Source: an uncultured Collinsella sp.
GTDB taxonomy: Bacteria; Actinomycetota; Coriobacteriia; Coriobacteriales; Coriobacteriaceae
Assembly (NCBI GenBank): GCA_902494035.1
Contig: CABURV010000002.1
Location: 1 to 64,000 of the forward strand
DNA length: 64,000 nt
Direction of reading: 5' to 3'
The translations under genes were made by a program, and so were the position numbers. Positions 1-8,557 of the stretch are shown one piece after another. A model generated the notes under the pieces. It was given only the letters and a program-made list of their open reading frames with translations, ran no database searches and was not told the origin of the DNA. How positions within the stretch are numbered: position 1 is the stretch's first letter; every line of letters starts with the position of its first letter.

Positions 1-1807
1 GCGTCTCGCGCTTACGCGACTCCAGGCGCAGGCCGGAATCCGCCGGCTGCACGCCACGACGAAGCTCGCATGCCGGATCGTCGACGCTGGGCAGCGTGGT
101 ATCGCGGACCAGAACATCCTTGATCATGAGCTTGGGCTTCACACGCCCCTGCCAATGCTCGGCAACGGCCTCGAACACCAAGTCGACAGCGCTATCGCAG
201 TTGATGAGCTTATCGATTTGCGGCACGCGGAACATAATGGCCGGCACACTCGCGGCGCCATCGGTCGCCACAAAGCGCATGTGCTCGCCGGTTTTGCCCA
301 CCACGGCGCGATCGCACATCGTCACGCCCTCGGCGGCCAGCAGCGGCACCTTGTTGCCCTGGCCAAACGGCTCAAGACGGGAAATCTGCTCGATGGTCTC
401 AATATTCAGCTCGGAAAGGTCGACCGTGGCGGCAACCTCGTCGATGTCTTCAAAGTCCTCGACGGGAATCTCCGATAGCACGGCGGAAAGGCGACGACGG
501 AATTCATCGAGCTTGGATGCCTCGATGGTCACTCCCACCGCACCGGCATGTCCGCCGCGACGAATCAGCAGGTCGGAACAGCGCTCGACGGCGTCAAACA
601 GGTTAACTTTGCCCACCGAGCGACCAGAGCCGCGCGCGATACCGTCCTCGATCGAGAACAGCAGTGCCGGCACGTGATAGCGGTTGGTCAGACGGCTTGC
701 CACGATGCCCTTGACACCCTCGTGCCAGCCTTCACCGCCCACGACGATCGCGCGTCCGCCGTCATAGGTCTCCTCGACCTTTGCCATAGCATCGCGCGTG
801 AGCTCCGCCTCGATCTCACGGCGCTGGCGGTTGATTTCCTCGAGCTCAGCCGCCAGCGCGCTTGCTTCGATGGGATTGTGGGCAAGCAGCAGGTCGAGCG
901 CCAGCTTGGGATCGGCCATGCGACCGGCAGCGTTTAAGCGGGGAATGAGCGAGAATGACAGGCCATCCGCCGTAATGCTCGAAAGGTCCGCCTTGGCGAG
1001 CGAGGCAAGCGCGATATAGCCGGGCCGGGCCGTCACGCGCATCTGCTGGATGCCCTCGGCAACCAGCGCGCGGTTCTCGGGCGTGAGCGGCATCATGTCG
1101 GACACGGTGCCCAGCGCCGCGACCTCGATTAGCGAACGCCAATACGACGGCTTGCCCAGGCGCTCACCCAGGACTTGCACCAGCTTGAGCGCCACACCAG
1201 CACCGGCAAGCTCGCGCGAGGGGCCCTCGTCTTCGAGCTTGGGGTCGGTCAGGGGCACACCCTGCGGCACCTGGTCGGAGGGCTCGTGATGGTCCGTGAC
1301 CACCAAATCGATCCCCAAGCTCTCCAGATAGGAAACCTCTTCCTTGGCGGCAATGCCGTTATCGACGGTCACGATCAGCTGGGGGCGAGCGAGCTCGTTA
1401 ACGCGGTCGAGTGCCGCGCGCGAAAGACCGTAGCCCTCATCAAAGCGATGCGGAATAAACGGCGTGACATCGGCGCCAAACGTGCGCAGCGCCTCGGTCA
1501 ACAGGCAGGTCGACGTAATGCCGTCAACGTCAAAATCGCCAAAGACCGCAATGTGCTCGTGGTTGCGAATAGCACGCTCGACGCGGTCGGCAACGACCGA
1601 CATGCCCGGGATAATGAGTGGGTCGGCCCAGTCGCGATCGAGCGAAGGCGTCAAAAACAATTGGCCCTCTTTGATGGAGCCAATGCCGTGCGCGACCATA
1701 ATGCGCGCCACCAGCCCGGGAATGCCCAGACCAGCCGAAAGCTCCTTTTCGAGCTCGGGGTTTTGCTGAGCGACCGCCCAGCGATGCGTCGTCTTAAGCG
1801 ATGACAT
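1..1807 (-). CDS. recJ: Single-stranded-DNA-specific exonuclease RecJ (3-prime part cut by window edge)
   Basis: 5-prime to 3-prime exonuclease specific for single-stranded DNA, used in recombinational repair and mismatch repair. About 602 N-terminal residues are present and the frame stays open to base 1, so the C-terminus lies outside the window. The DHH-family motifs are visible in order: DFDVDG near residues 91-96, VTVDNG, VTDHHEP, the SLIPRLNAAGRM segment, and the DHHA1-type GGHAGAVG. The start is the ATG at 1807, behind a purine-rich AGGGGTGG sequence. A longer frame would need the ATG at 1859, which is out of register. A TATAAT hexamer on the same strand at 1916-1921 may be its -10 element. 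The family assignment is secure. Confidence 0.96.
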   Translation of the reverse strand, partial: MSSLKTTHRWAVAQQNPELEKELSAGLGIPGLVARIMVAHGIGSIKEGQLFLTPSLDRDWADPLIIPGMSVVADRVERAIRNHEHIAVFGDFDVDGITSTCLLTEALRTFGADVTPFIPHRFDEGYGLSRAALDRVNELARPQLIVTVDNGIAAKEEVSYLESLGIDLVVTDHHEPSDQVPQGVPLTDPKLEDEGPSRELAGAGVALKLVQVLGERLGKPSYWRSLIEVAALGTVSDMMPLTPENRALVAEGIQQMRVTARPGYIALASLAKADLSSITADGLSFSLIPRLNAAGRMADPKLALDLLLAHNPIEASALAAELEEINRQRREIEAELTRDAMAKVEETYDGGRAIVVGGEGWHEGVKGIVASRLTNRYHVPALLFSIEDGIARGSGRSVGKVNLFDAVERCSDLLIRRGGHAGAVGVTIEASKLDEFRRRLSAVLSEIPVEDFEDIDEVAATVDLSELNIETIEQISRLEPFGQGNKVPLLAAEGVTMCDRAVVGKTGEHMRFVATDGAASVPAIMFRVPQIDKLINCDSAVDLVFEAVAEHWQGRVKPKLMIKDVLVRDTTLPSVDDPACELRRGVQPADSGLRLESRKRET

Positions 1808-2081
1808 AGGCACCCACCCCTGATAGGGGCAGGTCGCCGCGATACCTCTCACGGTTCATAGCGATGAGTCCTCTGTGTATGCCCGCTTCGGCAGGCAGAT
1901 CTGTTGAACGGATTTATTATACCGTGCAGCGCGGACGCAAAACGCCGCGGTGCGCCGCGGTTTCGGTAAACGATGGCGGTAATGCCCTCGAAATAATCGA
2001 GCGTTTCAGCCGCACGGACACATACGAGCGTCTAGCATATCCATACAAACGAGTTCGCGGATAAAGGGAGTCACGGGGCAT
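1808..2081. promoter_or_regulatory. Divergent intergenic region between recJ and the BASS transporter, with recJ -10 candidate
   Basis: The 274-base gap separates divergently transcribed genes and should carry both promoters. On the minus strand a perfect TATAAT lies at 1921-1916, about 110 bases upstream of the recJ start. No convincing -35 is visible at standard spacing. A CCCCTATCAGGGG palindrome just upstream of the recJ ATG overlaps its ribosome binding site. A 66-codon open frame on the plus strand here (1864-2064) has no family features or ribosome binding site and I do not call it. Confidence 0.4.
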
Positions 2082-3080
2082 ATGAAGCAATGGGCTGGAC
2101 TGGGAAAGTTCCTCGCGGGGCATATGCAGATCATCGTTCCGATTTGCGTGGCGCTCGGCGTGCTCTTTCCCCAGCAGATCGGCGTACTCAAGCCCATTGT
2201 TCCCGCCCTCTTCGCCTTTATGACGTTTCAGGGTGCGCTCAGCAACACCTTTCACCAGGTAGCCGAGGTGTTCCACCGTCCGCTGCACCTGATTCTGGCG
2301 TTGCTGGTCTCGGCAGTGCTTATTCCCATCGCGGCGTATGCCATGGGGTCACTCTTCTTTGGCTCCAATCCCAACCTTGTCTGCGGCATCGTGCTCGAGT
2401 ACAGCGTGCCCGTGGCCGTCACCGCTTTTATGTGGATCAGCATGTTCGGCGGCAACGGCCCGCTCGCGCTCACCATCATCCTGACGTCCTCGGTTATCTC
2501 CCCTGTGACGATTCCGCTCACGCTTAAGCTCTTGCTGGGTGCCACCGTCTCGATCGATGTGCCGAGCATGATGCAGGACATGGCCTTTATGATCGCCATC
2601 CCCGCCGTGCTCGGCATCGTGATCAACGAGCTCACGCGTGGATGGGGACACGAGAAGCTCTCCCCCGCGCTCTCGCCCGCCTGCAAGTTCATGATGATGG
2701 GCGTTATCGCCTCCAACTCCACCGCCATGAGCGAGTACGTGCTGCACATGAACGCGGTGCGCCTGGAAGTCGCCCTCTTTATTTTGACCTTCGCCATCAG
2801 CGGCTTTGTCGTCGGTTTTCTGGTCGCCCGTGCGCTGCATCTGCCATATAGCGAGACGACTACCATGTGCTTTACCTGCGGCATGCGTAACATCTCTTCG
2901 GGCGCCGTCATCGCCACGCAATACTTTCCGGGCGAAGTCGTGTTTCCCGTCATGTGTGGAACGTTGTTTCAGCAGGTGCTCGCCTCGCTTATCGGGCACC
3001 TCTTTGAGCGTCTGACCGGCGAGGAGCGCGCCGCCCAGCGCAAGCGTGTCGAGGCCGGCCGCAACGCCATGGCACGCTAG
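2082..3080 (+). CDS. Bile acid:sodium symporter (BASS) family transporter
   Basis: A 332-residue integral membrane protein with about nine or ten hydrophobic segments through most of its length. The family is suggested by the N-terminal half with the FMTFQGAL segment, by the substrate/ion-crossing region EYSVPVAVTAFMW, and by the C-terminal half with TCGMRNISSGAVIA, which resembles the conserved GMRN/GxxN region of BASS proteins. BASS members move organic anions (bile acids, pantoate, pyruvate and similar compounds) by Na+ symport; the substrate cannot be read from the sequence. The gene is monocistronic, divergent from recJ and convergent with the DUF4931 gene. The start ATG follows AAAGGGAGTCACGGGGCAT. 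Confidence 0.85.
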   Translation: MKQWAGLGKFLAGHMQIIVPICVALGVLFPQQIGVLKPIVPALFAFMTFQGALSNTFHQVAEVFHRPLHLILALLVSAVLIPIAAYAMGSLFFGSNPNLVCGIVLEYSVPVAVTAFMWISMFGGNGPLALTIILTSSVISPVTIPLTLKLLLGATVSIDVPSMMQDMAFMIAIPAVLGIVINELTRGWGHEKLSPALSPACKFMMMGVIASNSTAMSEYVLHMNAVRLEVALFILTFAISGFVVGFLVARALHLPYSETTTMCFTCGMRNISSGAVIATQYFPGEVVFPVMCGTLFQQVLASLIGHLFERLTGEERAAQRKRVEAGRNAMAR

Positions 3081-3110
3081 ACTGCCCGCATTACGCGGGT
3101 GTTAGTCTTA

Positions 3111-3908
3111 CTATACGAGCGTTTCCAGATGCGCACGCAGGCGCTCAGCATCGACATCGAGCGTGGTCTCAGCATTGACCTGGGCCAAACGATAGCCGAC
3201 AAAGTAGGGCGAAACCACCCAACGCGGCAGCGCCTTGGCAATGGTCCGACCGCCCAGGTGATAGAAGAACAGGTTGTACGACTCTGCGCGACCACCGTGG
3301 TGCTCGTTCAGGATATAGCGCAGAGCTACCTGGATCGCATCGGCGAAGAGATCCGCCTCGGCTTGGTCTCTCGTGTCATCGCTGGCAGCGATTCCCTGCG
3401 GGGCTGAAACATTGACCTCAAAGAACCCCATAATCGGTTCGGTTGAGATGTTGACCGAGATTCTCTCCTGTTGCCAGACATTTATGCCTTCGAAATTGGC
3501 GGAAGTCAGCGAAGCATAACCGTTTTCCTGCTCCAAACCCACAATCTGCATGTGCGGATGAACGAGACTACCGCCCGAGAGCGGACCCTTGTTCTTGTAC
3601 ATGAGAACGCTGCGATACTGTCGGGAGTCAATCATCCGCTGCCAGCAATCCAGAGCAAACCGCATAACATGATGCAGCTCGTCCGGCGCATAGGTCACCA
3701 GGTCGGCGTCGTGGTCGGACGACTCAATCAATACGGTCTGGCGAGTGGCCCGCAAGGTCTTAAACTTATTCTCGAGCCAGATGCAGTCACCGTCGCGCCG
3801 GATGATATTGGCGAGTTCCTCGGTATCGCAAAAGGGGCACGCGGTGCCGGGGCGGCGGTTGTCGTCGGGCTTACCGCTCGCCTGCCGAACGTCAAATACC
3901 AGCGCCAC
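3111..3908 (-). CDS. DUF4931-type HIT/GalT-fold protein
   Basis: A 265-residue soluble protein with an N-terminal CPFC pair and a central GGSLVHPHMQIVGLE segment. The latter resembles the catalytic HPH-type motif of galactose-1-phosphate uridylyltransferase and HIT proteins, so a nucleotidyl transfer or hydrolysis activity is possible. The match is to the uncharacterised DUF4931 group and not to true GalT. The start is GTG at 3908, three bases after the stop codon of cutC. Its ribosome binding site GGAGG lies inside the last cutC codons, so translation is probably coupled. The substrate is unknown. Confidence 0.75.
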   Translation of the reverse strand: MALVFDVRQASGKPDDNRRPGTACPFCDTEELANIIRRDGDCIWLENKFKTLRATRQTVLIESSDHDADLVTYAPDELHHVMRFALDCWQRMIDSRQYRSVLMYKNKGPLSGGSLVHPHMQIVGLEQENGYASLTSANFEGINVWQQERISVNISTEPIMGFFEVNVSAPQGIAASDDTRDQAEADLFADAIQVALRYILNEHHGGRAESYNLFFYHLGGRTIAKALPRWVVSPYFVGYRLAQVNAETTLDVDAERLRAHLETLV

Positions 3909-3911
3909 GGG

Positions 3912-4589
3912 TTATACCTCCAGCGGCACGATCTTGGTGCCATGGAGCTCGGAGACGCCCAGTGCCGCCGCCACGGTATCGCGGTTGGCCGTGGAAATGC
4001 CGCCGCCGGGAAGGATGGTCAAGCGGTCGCCCGCATACTCGATCAAGCGGGCCAAGTTTTCGAAGTTGTCCTCGATCGGCGTACCGGCAGCGCCACCATG
4101 CGTCAGGATGCGTGTGATGCCGCAGTCGGCGAGTGTGTCAATCGCGTCGAGCTGAGCCTCGGGCGAGAGCTGGTCAAATGCCATGTGGAAGGTGATGTCG
4201 ATGGGCTCACGCTTACATTCCTCGGTCGCGCAGCCCGCAGCCATCACGAGGGCGCCAAGCGTAAGCTCGTCGAGCGCCCATCCGCCAGCGCAGGGCTTGC
4301 AGCAGCCAAAGACCAAGCCGTCAACGCCGGCGCTCACGGCAAGGCCCAGGTCCATCTCCATCATACGCAACTCGTCCTGGTTGTAGTGAAAGTCGCCGCC
4401 ACGCGGACGGATCATGCACATCACCCGTGCATCGTGTTCGTGGGCATAGTTGGTCGTAGCGCTGATAACGCCGGCCGAAGGCGTGGTACCGCCAACGGCA
4501 AGGTTGTCGCACAGCTCGATACGCCTTGCACCGGCATCGATAGCCGCCGGCACCCGCTCAAAGTTCTCGGCACAAAACTCGTACAGCAT
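3912..4589 (-). CDS. cutC: CutC family copper homeostasis protein
   Basis: A 225-residue TIM-barrel protein, close to the usual CutC length (about 200-250). Diagnostic stretches are EFCAENFERVPAAIDAGA at the N-terminus, ARRIELCDNLAVGGTTPS, VMCMIRPRGGDF, ITFHMAFD, RILTHGGAA and the C-terminal LPGGGI. CutC proteins are linked to copper tolerance, although the molecular role is still debated. The start ATG at 4589 is preceded by TGGGGGTC. The frame is open further upstream, but that extension reads through non-conserved sequence and is not supported. The gene forms a two-gene operon with the downstream DUF4931 gene. Confidence 0.9.
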   Translation of the reverse strand: MLYEFCAENFERVPAAIDAGARRIELCDNLAVGGTTPSAGVISATTNYAHEHDARVMCMIRPRGGDFHYNQDELRMMEMDLGLAVSAGVDGLVFGCCKPCAGGWALDELTLGALVMAAGCATEECKREPIDITFHMAFDQLSPEAQLDAIDTLADCGITRILTHGGAAGTPIEDNFENLARLIEYAGDRLTILPGGGISTANRDTVAAALGVSELHGTKIVPLEV

Positions 4590-4740
4590 AGATAGACCCC
4601 CAGATGACACTTCTATTTCCACACGGCATTGTCGCACTTTAAATACCAACCCGCATGACAGAGCAAAATGATTTGGCGGGGACGAAGGAAAACGTCCCCA
4701 ACGACTACCTCCAACGTCGCAGGCAGAGGACGGACAGCGA
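4590..4740. promoter_or_regulatory. cutC upstream region with a GGGGACG hairpin
   Basis: No gene is visible between the cutC start and the structured repeat at 4741. A short hairpin GGGGACG-N8-CGTCCCC occupies roughly 4675-4700. The following ACGTCCCCAACGACTAC is closely matched at 57639-57654 (ACGTCCCCAATGACTAC), next to the second copy of the structured repeat. The shared flank suggests the conserved block is larger than the folded part. Confidence 0.4.
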
Positions 4741-4880
4741 GCGGGCACCAGAGCGAACAAATTGACATGAAAAGAGGGCGGCATAGACCTTCTGGTCATG
4801 CCGCCCTCTTTGAATGACAAGTTGTCGCTCTGGTGCCCGCGCAGCGTCAACTGGTCCGCCGTTCGGCAGAACGGCAGAAC
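4741..4880 (-). repeat. Structured 3-prime element, copy A (terminator of the liv operon)
   Basis: On the minus strand this begins 8 bases after the livF stop with a hairpin (4858-4875, GAACGGC stems, loop 4), then the linker AGTTGACGCTGCGCG, then a long two-part stem. The outer stem pairs 4741-4756 with 4825-4840 (16 of 16) and continues through CAAATTG/CAAGTTG. The inner stem pairs 4771-4784 with 4798-4811 (14 of 14), closed by a GACC-TTCT-GGTC loop. The inner hairpin ends in TTTT, so it can act as an intrinsic terminator. A second copy at 57689-57830 has identical loops and linker but different, compensating stem sequences. Confidence 0.85.
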
Positions 4881-4883
4881 CGC

Positions 4884-5597
4884 CTAGCCGCCCAAGTAAG
4901 CTTTGCGGACGTTATCGTCATGCAGGAGCTCTTGGCCGGTACCGGTCATGGTGATCTTGCCGGTCTCGAGCACGTAGCCGCGCGTGGCGATGGAAAGCGC
5001 CATCTGCGCGTTTTGCTCAACCAGAAGCACCGTGGTGCCGGCCTTGTGCAGGTCCTCGACAATCTGGAAGATCTGTTCGATCAGAATCGGTGCCAGACCC
5101 ATGGAAGGTTCGTCGAGCATAAGCAGTTTGGGGTTACTCATAAGGGCGCGCCCCATAACGAGCATCTGCTGCTCGCCGCCCGAAAGGGTGCCGGCGACCT
5201 GGCGACGACGTTCCTTTAGGCGCGGGAACTGCTCGTAGACGCGCTCCAGGCCCGGAGCCACCGTGGACTTGGGCTGTGTATAGGCACCCATCTCCAGGTT
5301 CTCCTCGACCGTCATCTGCAAAAAGGCGCGACGACCCTCGGGAACCTGAGCCAGGCCCTTACCAACCAGCTTATCAGCGGGCGTATGGGTAATGTCCTCG
5401 CCCATAAACTTGATGGAGCCGGTCTTGGAGCGCAGCAGGCCCGAGACGGTCTTGAGCGTTGTGGACTTGCCGGCACCGTTGGCACCAATCAAGGCCACGA
5501 TCTCACCCTCGTTAACGTTAAAGGAGATGTCCTTGATGGCGTGGATAGCGCCGTACCAGACGTTGATGTTGTAGACGGAAAGCATCGGCTCTGCCAT
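4884..5597 (-). CDS. livF: Branched-chain amino acid ABC transporter ATP-binding protein LivF
   Basis: One of the two ATPases that energise high-affinity leucine/isoleucine/valine import, on the cytoplasmic face. 237 residues, the normal LivF length. Walker A is GANGAGKST (about residues 38-46), the ABC signature is LSGGEQQML and Walker B is LLMLDEPSMGL. The N-terminal LSVYNINVWYGAIHAIKDIS is typical of LivF. The ATG at 5597 sits directly against the livG stop codon, which indicates translational coupling. It is the last gene of livK-livH-livM-livG-livF, and structured element copy A follows it. Confidence 0.95.
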   Translation of the reverse strand: MAEPMLSVYNINVWYGAIHAIKDISFNVNEGEIVALIGANGAGKSTTLKTVSGLLRSKTGSIKFMGEDITHTPADKLVGKGLAQVPEGRRAFLQMTVEENLEMGAYTQPKSTVAPGLERVYEQFPRLKERRRQVAGTLSGGEQQMLVMGRALMSNPKLLMLDEPSMGLAPILIEQIFQIVEDLHKAGTTVLLVEQNAQMALSIATRGYVLETGKITMTGTGQELLHDDNVRKAYLGG

Positions 5598-6458
5598 TTA
5601 GTTCTCCCCCTTATCCTGCTTACCCAGATACGCCTCGATAACGGCGTCGTTGTTCTGGATTTCCTCTGCCGTGCCCTTGGCGATGACCTTACCAAAGTTA
5701 AGCACGCAGATGCCCTCGCAGATGTTCATAACGAGCGACATATCATGCTCGATAAGCATGATGGCGATGCCGAAGGTGTCGCGAATCTTGACGATGTTCG
5801 CCATGAGCTCTGCGGTCTCGGACGGGTTCATGCCGGCGGCAGGTTCGTCGAGCAACAGCAGCTTGGGATTGGTGGCAAGCGCGCGGACGATTTCCAGACG
5901 ACGCTGAGCGCCGTAAGGAAGCGAGCCGGCCTGTTCATTTGCCAGGTGCTCCATGTCAAAAATGGACAGCAGCTCCATGGCGCGCTCGTGGGCGGCCTTC
6001 TCGTGCTTCCAATACGTCGGCAGGCGCAGCACGCCCTCAAAACCGGAGTAGCGCTCCTGATTGTGCAGGCCGACCTTAACGTTGTCCTCCACCGTCATGG
6101 TATTGAACAGGCGGATGTTCTGGAACGTACGGGCAATACCCATGCGGTTGACCTGGTAGACCGACTTGCCCGAAGTGTCCTCACCGTCGAGCAGGATGGT
6201 GCCGTGCGTAGGCTGGTACACCTTGGTGAGCAGGTTGAAGACCGTGGTCTTGCCGGCACCGTTGGGGCCGATGAGACCGGCGATCTCAGTCTTGCCGATG
6301 GTCAGGCTAAAGTCATCGACTGCCTTAAGGCCGCCGAATTCAATGCCCAGGTGGATGCACTCGAGCGCCGGGCGCTGGCCCAAGTCGCGGTCGGGAACGA
6401 TGGCGCCAGAAGGATACGGGACCATCTTGCCCTTGTTGAACTCAAACTTACTGGGCAT
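5598..6458 (-). CDS. livG: Branched-chain amino acid ABC transporter ATP-binding protein LivG
   Basis: Second ATPase of the liv importer. 286 residues from the ATG at 6458, which has a strong AAGGAGGTGG ribosome binding site about seven bases upstream; a longer frame is open to 6485 but lacks such a site. Walker A is GPNGAGKTT, the signature region is LPYGAQRRLEIVRAL (the LivG-type variant) and Walker B is LLLLDEPAAGMNP, followed by the conserved EHDMSLVM switch-histidine region. The first 11 bases of the gene overlap the end of livM. The extended N-terminus carrying PSGAIVPDRDLGQRPALEC is a little longer than in E. coli LivG. Confidence 0.95.
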   Translation of the reverse strand: MPSKFEFNKGKMVPYPSGAIVPDRDLGQRPALECIHLGIEFGGLKAVDDFSLTIGKTEIAGLIGPNGAGKTTVFNLLTKVYQPTHGTILLDGEDTSGKSVYQVNRMGIARTFQNIRLFNTMTVEDNVKVGLHNQERYSGFEGVLRLPTYWKHEKAAHERAMELLSIFDMEHLANEQAGSLPYGAQRRLEIVRALATNPKLLLLDEPAAGMNPSETAELMANIVKIRDTFGIAIMLIEHDMSLVMNICEGICVLNFGKVIAKGTAEEIQNNDAVIEAYLGKQDKGEN

Positions 6459-7527
6459 CGGCTGCCACCTCCTTCTTGGAAGCAAAGCGGTCCTTAATGC
6501 GTGCGAAGAACGCCTTGAGCTGTGGGTTGTTAGTAAAGACCATGACCAGAATCAACACGATGGCGTAGATGAGCATGCGGTAGTCCGAGAACTGACGGAG
6601 CAGCTCGGGGAGCACCGTGAGCAGCGCCGCGGCGATAACGGAGCCGCGCATGTTGCCCAGGCCGCCCAGGACCACGAACACCAGAATGAGGATGGACGTA
6701 TTGAAGTCGAACTTAGTGGCGGAAAGCTGCGAGAAGTTACCGCCGAACAGGGCTCCGGCAGCACCGGCGAGGGCAGCGGAAACCACGAAGGCGATCATGC
6801 GGTACTGGGTGACGGAGATGCCCACAGACTCGGCAGCGATCTTGTTGTCGCGCACGGCAATAATGGCACGACCGGTACGGCTGCGAACCAGGTTGAGCAC
6901 AATCACGAGCGCGACCATAACCAGGATTGCGCCGGCAAGGAAGGTCGAATAGGTCGACACGCCCGATGCGCCCTGCGCGCCCTTGATGATGGCGGTGCCG
7001 TCCTCGAGCAGGTGCAGGTCGTCGATCGTAGAGTTACCCGTGATGTTAAAGATCACATGCAGGCCGCGGGAATCGACGCCCACAATGAGGCAGGTGACGA
7101 CCTCTTTGATGATCTCGCCAAAAGCCAGGGTCACAATGGCCAGATAGTCGCCGCTCAGGCGCAGGACCGGGATACCGATCAAGAAGCCCAAGATGGCAGC
7201 GGCGATAGCGCCGACCACGATGCTGATGATCAGGCGCATCGGGTCGGACGGAACGGCGCTCTCCAGCGCGACGGCGGTGACGATTCCCGTATAGGCGCCG
7301 ACGCTCATAAAGCCCGCGTGGCCCAGCGACAAGTCTCCCGCAATACCGACGACGAGGTTAAGCGAGATGGCCATAACAATGTAGGCCGTGATGGGGACCA
7401 ACTGACCGGCGATCATGCGCGGAATCATGTGGTTCGACTGCATAAAGAACACGATGGCGAAGGCCACGATGCACATGGCGTACGTGACAAAGTCGTGACG
7501 CGTCTGCTTATCTTTAAGAAACTTCAT
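6448..7527 (-). CDS. livM: Branched-chain amino acid ABC transporter permease LivM
   Basis: Inner membrane permease of the liv importer, 359 residues from the ATG at 7527 (AGGTGA five bases upstream). A GTG at 7536, immediately after the livH stop, would add three residues and cannot be excluded. Hydrophobic segments run throughout; NLVVGIAGDLSLGHAGFMSVGAY and SGDYLAIVTLAFGEIIKEV are hallmark LivM stretches, and FVVLGGLGNMRGSVI near the C-terminus contacts the ATPases in this family. It pairs with LivH to form the translocation pore. Confidence 0.95.
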   Translation of the reverse strand: MKFLKDKQTRHDFVTYAMCIVAFAIVFFMQSNHMIPRMIAGQLVPITAYIVMAISLNLVVGIAGDLSLGHAGFMSVGAYTGIVTAVALESAVPSDPMRLIISIVVGAIAAAILGFLIGIPVLRLSGDYLAIVTLAFGEIIKEVVTCLIVGVDSRGLHVIFNITGNSTIDDLHLLEDGTAIIKGAQGASGVSTYSTFLAGAILVMVALVIVLNLVRSRTGRAIIAVRDNKIAAESVGISVTQYRMIAFVVSAALAGAAGALFGGNFSQLSATKFDFNTSILILVFVVLGGLGNMRGSVIAAALLTVLPELLRQFSDYRMLIYAIVLILVMVFTNNPQLKAFFARIKDRFASKKEVAADAQ

Positions 7528-7536
7528 AACGCTCAC

Positions 7537-8418
7537 CTACACCTTCTCGGGGACGTACTTGCCCAAGAGGCCGGCAGGCTTGACGAGCAGGACGATGATC
7601 AGAACACCAAAGACGATGGAGTTGGCAAGGCTCGTGGAAATGTAGGCCTGCGCCATCGCTTCGATGATGCCGATGAGAATGCCACCGACAAAGGCGCCGG
7701 GGATGGAGCCGATGCCACCGAAGACGGCAGCGTCGAAGGCCTTGATGCCAGGCATGGCGCCCGTCGTGGGCTGCAGCACCGGCGAGTAGGAGCACAGCAG
7801 CACGCCGGCGATGGCGGCAAGGGCAGAGCCGATGGCGAACGTCATCGAGATGGTGCGGTTGACGTTGATGCCCATGAGCTGAGCGGCGGCCTTGTCCTCG
7901 GACACGGCGCGCATGGCTTTGCCCATCTTGGTCTTACCTGTAAAGAACATCAGGCCGACCATGATAACCAGACAGGCGACGATGGTGACGAGCGAGACGG
8001 CGCTCACGTTGAACTTGGCCAAGAACTCCGGCACCGGGAAGGCGACGAGCGAAGTAAAGTTCTTGGGCGTGGCGCCCCACAGAAGCTGTGCGGCATTCTG
8101 CAGGAAGTAGGACACGCCGATAGCCGTGATCAGAACGGCCAGCGGGCCCGCCTGACGCAGCGGCTTGTATGCCAGACCCTCGATGAGAACACCGAGAACG
8201 GTACAGACCACACAGGAGAGAACTACAGATGCCCAGCCCGGGAGGCCGAGATACGACGTGGCGCAGAACGAGACATAGGCACCGACCATGATGACGTCGC
8301 CGTGAGCGAAGTTGAGCATCTTGGCGATACCGTAGACCATGGTGTAGCCCAACGCGATGATGGCGTAGACGCTGCCCATGGACAGGCCGTTGACCAGGTA
8401 TTGGATAAAGACCGTCAT
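7537..8418 (-). CDS. livH: Branched-chain amino acid ABC transporter permease LivH
   Basis: Second permease of the importer, 293 residues when started at the ATG at 8418, with AAAGGGGG about nine bases upstream. An in-frame ATG at 8427 abuts that purine run and is less likely. Characteristic segments are YLVNGLSMGSVYAIIALGYT, MLNFAHGDVIMVGAY and the C-terminal FDAAVFGGIGSIPGAFVGG, the loop that engages the ATPases. It is separated from livK by 139 bases containing two hairpins, so livK may be made in excess of the membrane subunits. Confidence 0.95.
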   Translation of the reverse strand: MTVFIQYLVNGLSMGSVYAIIALGYTMVYGIAKMLNFAHGDVIMVGAYVSFCATSYLGLPGWASVVLSCVVCTVLGVLIEGLAYKPLRQAGPLAVLITAIGVSYFLQNAAQLLWGATPKNFTSLVAFPVPEFLAKFNVSAVSLVTIVACLVIMVGLMFFTGKTKMGKAMRAVSEDKAAAQLMGINVNRTISMTFAIGSALAAIAGVLLCSYSPVLQPTTGAMPGIKAFDAAVFGGIGSIPGAFVGGILIGIIEAMAQAYISTSLANSIVFGVLIIVLLVKPAGLLGKYVPEKV

Positions 8419-8464
8419 GTTCCACATCCCCCTTTCGAATAGGTTTCCAGTTAATGTATGAAAC

Positions 8465-8526
8465 AGGGACGTTACATCGTCCCTAGATACCAAGCAAGCA
8501 GGGAAGGCCAAAACCTCCCCTGCTTG
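8465..8526 (-). terminator. Two hairpins between livK and livH (probable attenuating terminator)
   Basis: A perfect 7-bp stem AGGGACG/CGTCCCT (8465-8484, loop 6) lies beside a longer one, CAAGCAGGG/CCCTGCTTG with an inner AGG/CCT (8495-8526). Both fall in the leader between the substrate-binding protein gene and the permease genes. There is no strong T-tract. Processing or partial termination here would give more LivK than LivHMGF, as is usual for ABC importers; that role is inferred. Confidence 0.55.
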
Positions 8527-8557
8527 GGATCAAAACCGCTCTATGTAAGGCGGCCTA

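Noticed and set aside
1864..2064. A 66-codon open frame in the recJ/BASS gap
   Set aside because: No ribosome binding site, no similarity to any family, and it runs through the recJ promoter candidate.
6166..8442. A 758-codon open frame on the plus strand opposite livM and livH
   Set aside because: It is antisense to two clearly identified genes, has low-complexity His/Gly/Asp-rich sequence and no family features. Similar long antisense frames occur opposite purL (15354-17561), the DUF3516 helicase (44492-46180), the antiporter (12128-13387) and the DUF2130/metallophosphoesterase region (47259-48833). They arise from GC-rich third codon positions.
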